This document shows, piece after piece, positions 61,361 through 64,000 of a DNA stretch of 64,000 nt. How positions within the stretch are numbered: position 1 is the stretch's first letter; every line of letters starts with the position of its first letter. A program made the translations under genes and the position numbers. The notes below the pieces were generated by a model. That model worked only from the letters and a program-made list of their open reading frames with translations. It ran no database searches and was not told where the DNA came from. The stretch is taken from positions 1,086,508 to 1,150,507 of the forward strand of contig CM051023.1 in assembly GCA_027704905.1 (NCBI GenBank), given 5' to 3'. Source of the stretch: Muraenolepis orangiensis (Eukaryota > Chordata > Actinopteri > Gadiformes > Muraenolepididae).

Positions 61361-62636
61361 GTGATAGGGAGAACTATATTTGCATTCTTTACTAGAACCC
61401 TGAGGTCAATAAACAGAGTGATAGACGAGACGTCTGCACCCTACTCACCCCACCAAAATGGGACAGCAGAGAGAGGTTGGCGAACTCTCTATGATATGAG
61501 TAGATGCTTACTGCTAGAAAGCAAGTCACCAGATGAGCTATGGAACTACGCCATGCAAACTGCAGCGTGTGTGAGAAACAGGTGCTACAGTAGGACAAAG
61601 AAAAAACCATATGAGCTATTCACAGGAAAAGAACCAAACTTATCAAAGTTGCAGAAATGTGGTTGAATGTGTTTTGCTTACAGGCAAGAGAAAGGGAAGC
61701 TAGGCTCTAGGTGTGAGGAAGGTGTTTTCATTGGCTAGGACAAGAACAGCCCAGCTTACCTAGTGTACTATAGAGACACAGAAAAGGTTCAAAAACATAG
61801 GTTGGTGAAATTCACAACCAAGATGGCTAAAGAAAAAGCAACACAAACATGTGAGTCACTCACAGACCATGATGACAGGGCGTAGAGCTCAGGGCGAGAG
61901 ACCAGGAAGAACATGTTAATGAACATGAGGAACATGGACCAGGTCAGGGGATCCAAAGAGATGTTTCTGAGAATTTACCTGAACAGACTGAACGCACGCA
62001 GCCGGGTAAAGCTACAGAGACTGGTATCAGAAGGAACCCCCCAAGAACCAAGAGGAAACCAGTTCATCTACAAGATGTTGATACTGAGGACGCGGTGGAC
62101 AGACTGCAAACGTGTGTGGACTCATGTTATAGAGCAGTGTGCCACATTCCTCAAACCTACCAGGACGCCATAGTGTCAACCAAGTCAAGGCACTGGGAAT
62201 GTGCCATGGATGAGGAGATGCGATCACTGGAGGAGAACGAGACCTATAGCCTCACCCGTTTGCCACCAGGTAAACAGACAGTGGGAGGCAGATGGGTCTA
62301 CGCACTCAAAAGTGACATTGATGGGTCAGAAAGATACAAGGCAAGATATGTAGCAAAAGGCAACAGTCAAAAACCAGGAACTGACTATGATGAGACATTC
62401 TCACCACAGCTGACATGACGAGTGTAAGAGTGGTTATGCAAAAGGCAGCGCAGGAGAACCTAGTCTTACACCAGATGGACGCTAAGACGGACGCTAAGGG
62501 GAACTGTAAATAGTGGAAATGTAACTTTGGAATACTGTCCTACTGACCAAATGACTGCTGATGTAATGACAAAACCAGCCACCAAGTCAAAACTAAAGAA
62601 GTTTGCACAGGACATGTTTGGCACTTAGGTGAAACT
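61361..62636 (+). pseudogene. Ty1/Copia polyprotein fragment (integrase end, RT start, RNase H end)
   Basis: It opens with the C-terminal part of a Copia integrase core (SAPYSPHQNGTAERGWRTL, with the catalytic-region Glu) up to a stop at 61666, with further stops beyond. At 62095-62418 comes the start of a Copia reverse transcriptase (WECAMDEEMRSLEENETY, RWVYALK, RYKARYVAKGNSQ). After 62470 the sequence jumps from HQMDAKT to the last residues of RNase H (LEYCPTDQMTADVMTKP), so most of the reverse transcriptase and RNase H is deleted. It ends at a stop near 62627. Several stops plus the deletion make it dead. The gag and protease parts are absent. Confidence 0.8.
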
Positions 62637-62682
62637 TTATGTTTGTGTTTTGTTTTTTGTTTTTCATGCAATCCATTGAGCT

Positions 62683-62964
62683 AAGAGCGAGTGGGAGTGT
62701 TAAGTGTTGTCACTAGATTGCACCCTTACTCATTGTATTACGGTAGTAATATTGTGCGTGTTCTATTAAAGTGTTTACGGTACGCTCATGACGTCACCAC
62801 GCTGTACGTGAGCAGCGCACGCTTCGGTGCTCAGACTGCAGAATATACAGTCGCATGTTATGTTGCCTGAATAAATATGCCGACAGGCTGAAGAGTTAAC
62901 CACCGAGTGAAAGCTTTACTTGTTATCCACAATTACGCGGTAGACTGCGCATCCAAGCTTTACA
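62683..62964 (+). mobile_element. 3' polypurine tract and LTR of the Copia element
   Basis: A purine-rich tract (aagagcgagtgggag, 62683-62697) is followed by an LTR of about 267 bp, TGTTAAGTGTTG...AAGCTTTACA (62698-62964). It contains a CRE (TGACGTCA, 62789-62796), a poly(A) signal AATAAA in 'cctgaataaatatgcc' and the TG/CA ends. It lies 60 bp after the polyprotein stop, as expected for a 3' LTR. No 5' LTR is in the window. Confidence 0.7.
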
Positions 62965-63105
62965 CCACTACTTTTTTTAGTAGTAGTGGTAGTAGTAGAA
63001 TATAGATGGGGATATATACACATATAGGAACATTACAACCACATTAAACTGTTGTCTAAACACTTTAATACGTTTTTAAAAGATCGTTTTTTTTAGTAGT
63101 AGTGG
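62965..63105. repeat. second copy of part of the RING-B30.2 gene intron 1
   Basis: The stretch 'ggatatatacacatatagg' through 'cgtttttaaaagatcg' and 'ttttttttagtagtagtgg' matches 55605-55712 of intron 1 with few changes. It sits between the Copia LTR and a related inverted LTR. 'ttttttagtagtagtgg' occurs at both edges. Confidence 0.85.
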
Positions 63106-63328
63106 TGTAAAGTGTAGTATAATTTCTACTCGGTGGAATAAGAATCTTTCTCAGGGGTCCGGATACTAAGTTCAAGGTGTTTATTGAACAAAGCATCAAA
63201 TGAAAGCATCTGCTGCAGCGAGATGGAGCCTGTCGTGCCAATTCGCGACTGGCGACGCGCTCCTTTACCAAACATTATATAGAAAGTAGTATCACAAACA
63301 TCCACTACTCCTAGTGGTCAAAGTAACA
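63106..63328 (-). mobile_element. related LTR in inverted orientation
   Basis: Read on the minus strand it starts TGTTACTTTGACCACTAG and ends ...CACCGAGTAGAAATTATACTACACTTTACA. Start, end, AATAAA signal and 'caccgagt' block all resemble the LTR at 62698-62964, and a TATA-like 'ctatataatg' is present (near 63280). No internal region is attached, so it is a solo or truncated LTR. Confidence 0.5.
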
Positions 63329-63460
63329 AACATCAACTTAATACTATTGGTCTGAGAGGTACAACCAGCACTCTGGTTGGTCACGGTGTCTTCATCGTCA
63401 CGTCACAAGTTCATGGCTCAAACCCCCGGGGGAGGGTCGTATTCCTGGCCATATCTGCTG

Positions 63461-63556
63461 GTTGCATCTCTGGCAACCCCAGGGGGTTGCATTCCTGGCA
63501 ACCCCAGGGGGTTGCATCTCCGGCAACCCCAGGGGGATGCATTCCTGGCAACGCCT
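63461..63556. repeat. 25-bp minisatellite, four copies
   Basis: The unit 'gttgcatctctggcaacccc' plus 'agggg' starts at 63461, 63486, 63511 and 63536, with two-base variants. Confidence 0.95.
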
Positions 63557-63629
63557 TTTGGTCACCTCAACACGCATGGCCCTTACAACGCATACAGTAT
63601 CACAGATAGTGTTTTAGTTTTATACTTAG

Positions 63630-64000
63630 TGTATAAAAATACACTACAATACCTTAAAGGTACAGCAGAAAAGGAGTTATGCTTCAAAAGAAATACCACA
63701 GAAAGACTAAGAGTCTAAGAGTGTACCGTGATGCTGCCTGGCCATCAGATGTAACAGACACACGCAGCACAACAGGATACAGCGCTAGTCTAAGGAAAGG
63801 AAGTGCTTTGATCTCATGGAAAACAAGGAAACAGCCAACAGTGGCATGGTCTACTTGCCAGGCAGAATACATGTCTTTAGCAGCAGCTATACAGGAATGG
63901 ATCTATTTGAAACAGCTACTCAGAGGTATAGACAGATACCAATATGGACAAACAAAGGTTTATGAAGACCACCAAGGTACTATAGCACTAGCCAGAAACC
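63630..64000 (+). pseudogene. second Copia fragment, RNase H region (runs off right edge)
   Basis: It reads NTLQYLKGTAEKELCFKR, a frame change and stop near 63718, then DAAWPSDVTDTRSTTGYSASL, ALISWKTRKQPTVAWSTCQAEYMSLAAA and QEWIYLKQLL. These are the conserved RNase H blocks of Ty1/Copia elements. It comes from the part of the protein that is deleted in the fragment at 61361-62636, so the two are either different copies or pieces separated by rearrangement. The frame break makes it non-functional. Confidence 0.75.

Overview
This window looks like vertebrate, almost certainly teleost fish, nuclear DNA. The reasons are spliced genes with GT-AG introns, very long (CA)n/(GT)n tracts, a RING-B30.2 (TRIM-like) gene of the type expanded in fish, Ty1/Copia and Helitron-class transposon fragments, and about 38 kb of GC-mixed satellite with (ATT)n linkers. 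There is no operon-like layout. A run of exactly 1000 N at 44691-45690 is an assembly gap inside the satellite.

Region by region. (a) 1-10.75 kb, minus strand: a decayed but still legible multi-exon gene of a Helitron2/Helentron-like transposon. Read from its 5' end it has a TATA-type promoter near 10.72 kb, short 5' exons, a start codon at 6792, an SGNH-hydrolase-like module split over several exons (6303-5060), small linker exons (one of them tandemly duplicated), two tandem cysteine-protease-like domains resembling peptidase family C76 (3894-2485), an OTU protease domain with an intact Asp-Gly-Asn-Cys site (2557-1691), a second OTU domain with Ser in place of the Cys (1730-1048), and a Rep N-terminal region built from about ten 18-residue repeats that runs off the left edge. 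Several frameshifts break it. Its 5' part is interrupted by a 21-bp minisatellite and by a 2.3-kb (CA)n array interleaved with a short conserved segment. (b) 11.2-49.1 kb: a composite satellite. It starts with ~300-bp subrepeats, then near-identical 760-bp units, a 148-bp array, and about twenty 1.26/1.48-kb units separated by (ATT)n. The longer units carry a ~200-bp hairpin-rich module. No gene was found here. (c) 49.1-50.5 kb: a ~240-bp direct repeat, a tRNA-like fragment and a G-rich 38-39-bp minisatellite. (d) 50.56-53.0 kb, minus strand: a PIF1-type helicase fused to a LINE-like endonuclease, the other end of a Helentron. It is joined at 53008 to an inverted, truncated copy of the left gene (53008-55247, plus strand). 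(e) 55.27-58.31 kb, plus strand: a complete short RING-coiled-coil-B30.2 gene with its own promoter (two palindromic CRE sites, GC box, TATA-like box), starting about 25 bp after the Helentron fragment ends. (f) 58.3-64 kb: minisatellites, (CA)n, candidate LTRs, and two Copia fragments, one with an internal deletion and one running off the right edge.

The most interesting content is the transposon gene. It combines an esterase-fold domain and up to four protease-like domains, two of them apparently inactive, with rolling-circle replication functions. I believe related genes are widespread in fish genomes, so novelty has to be tested. Second are the hairpin-rich satellite module and the large inverted repeat bracketing the satellite. 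All functional statements are inferences from motifs read in the sequence; no database search was possible.
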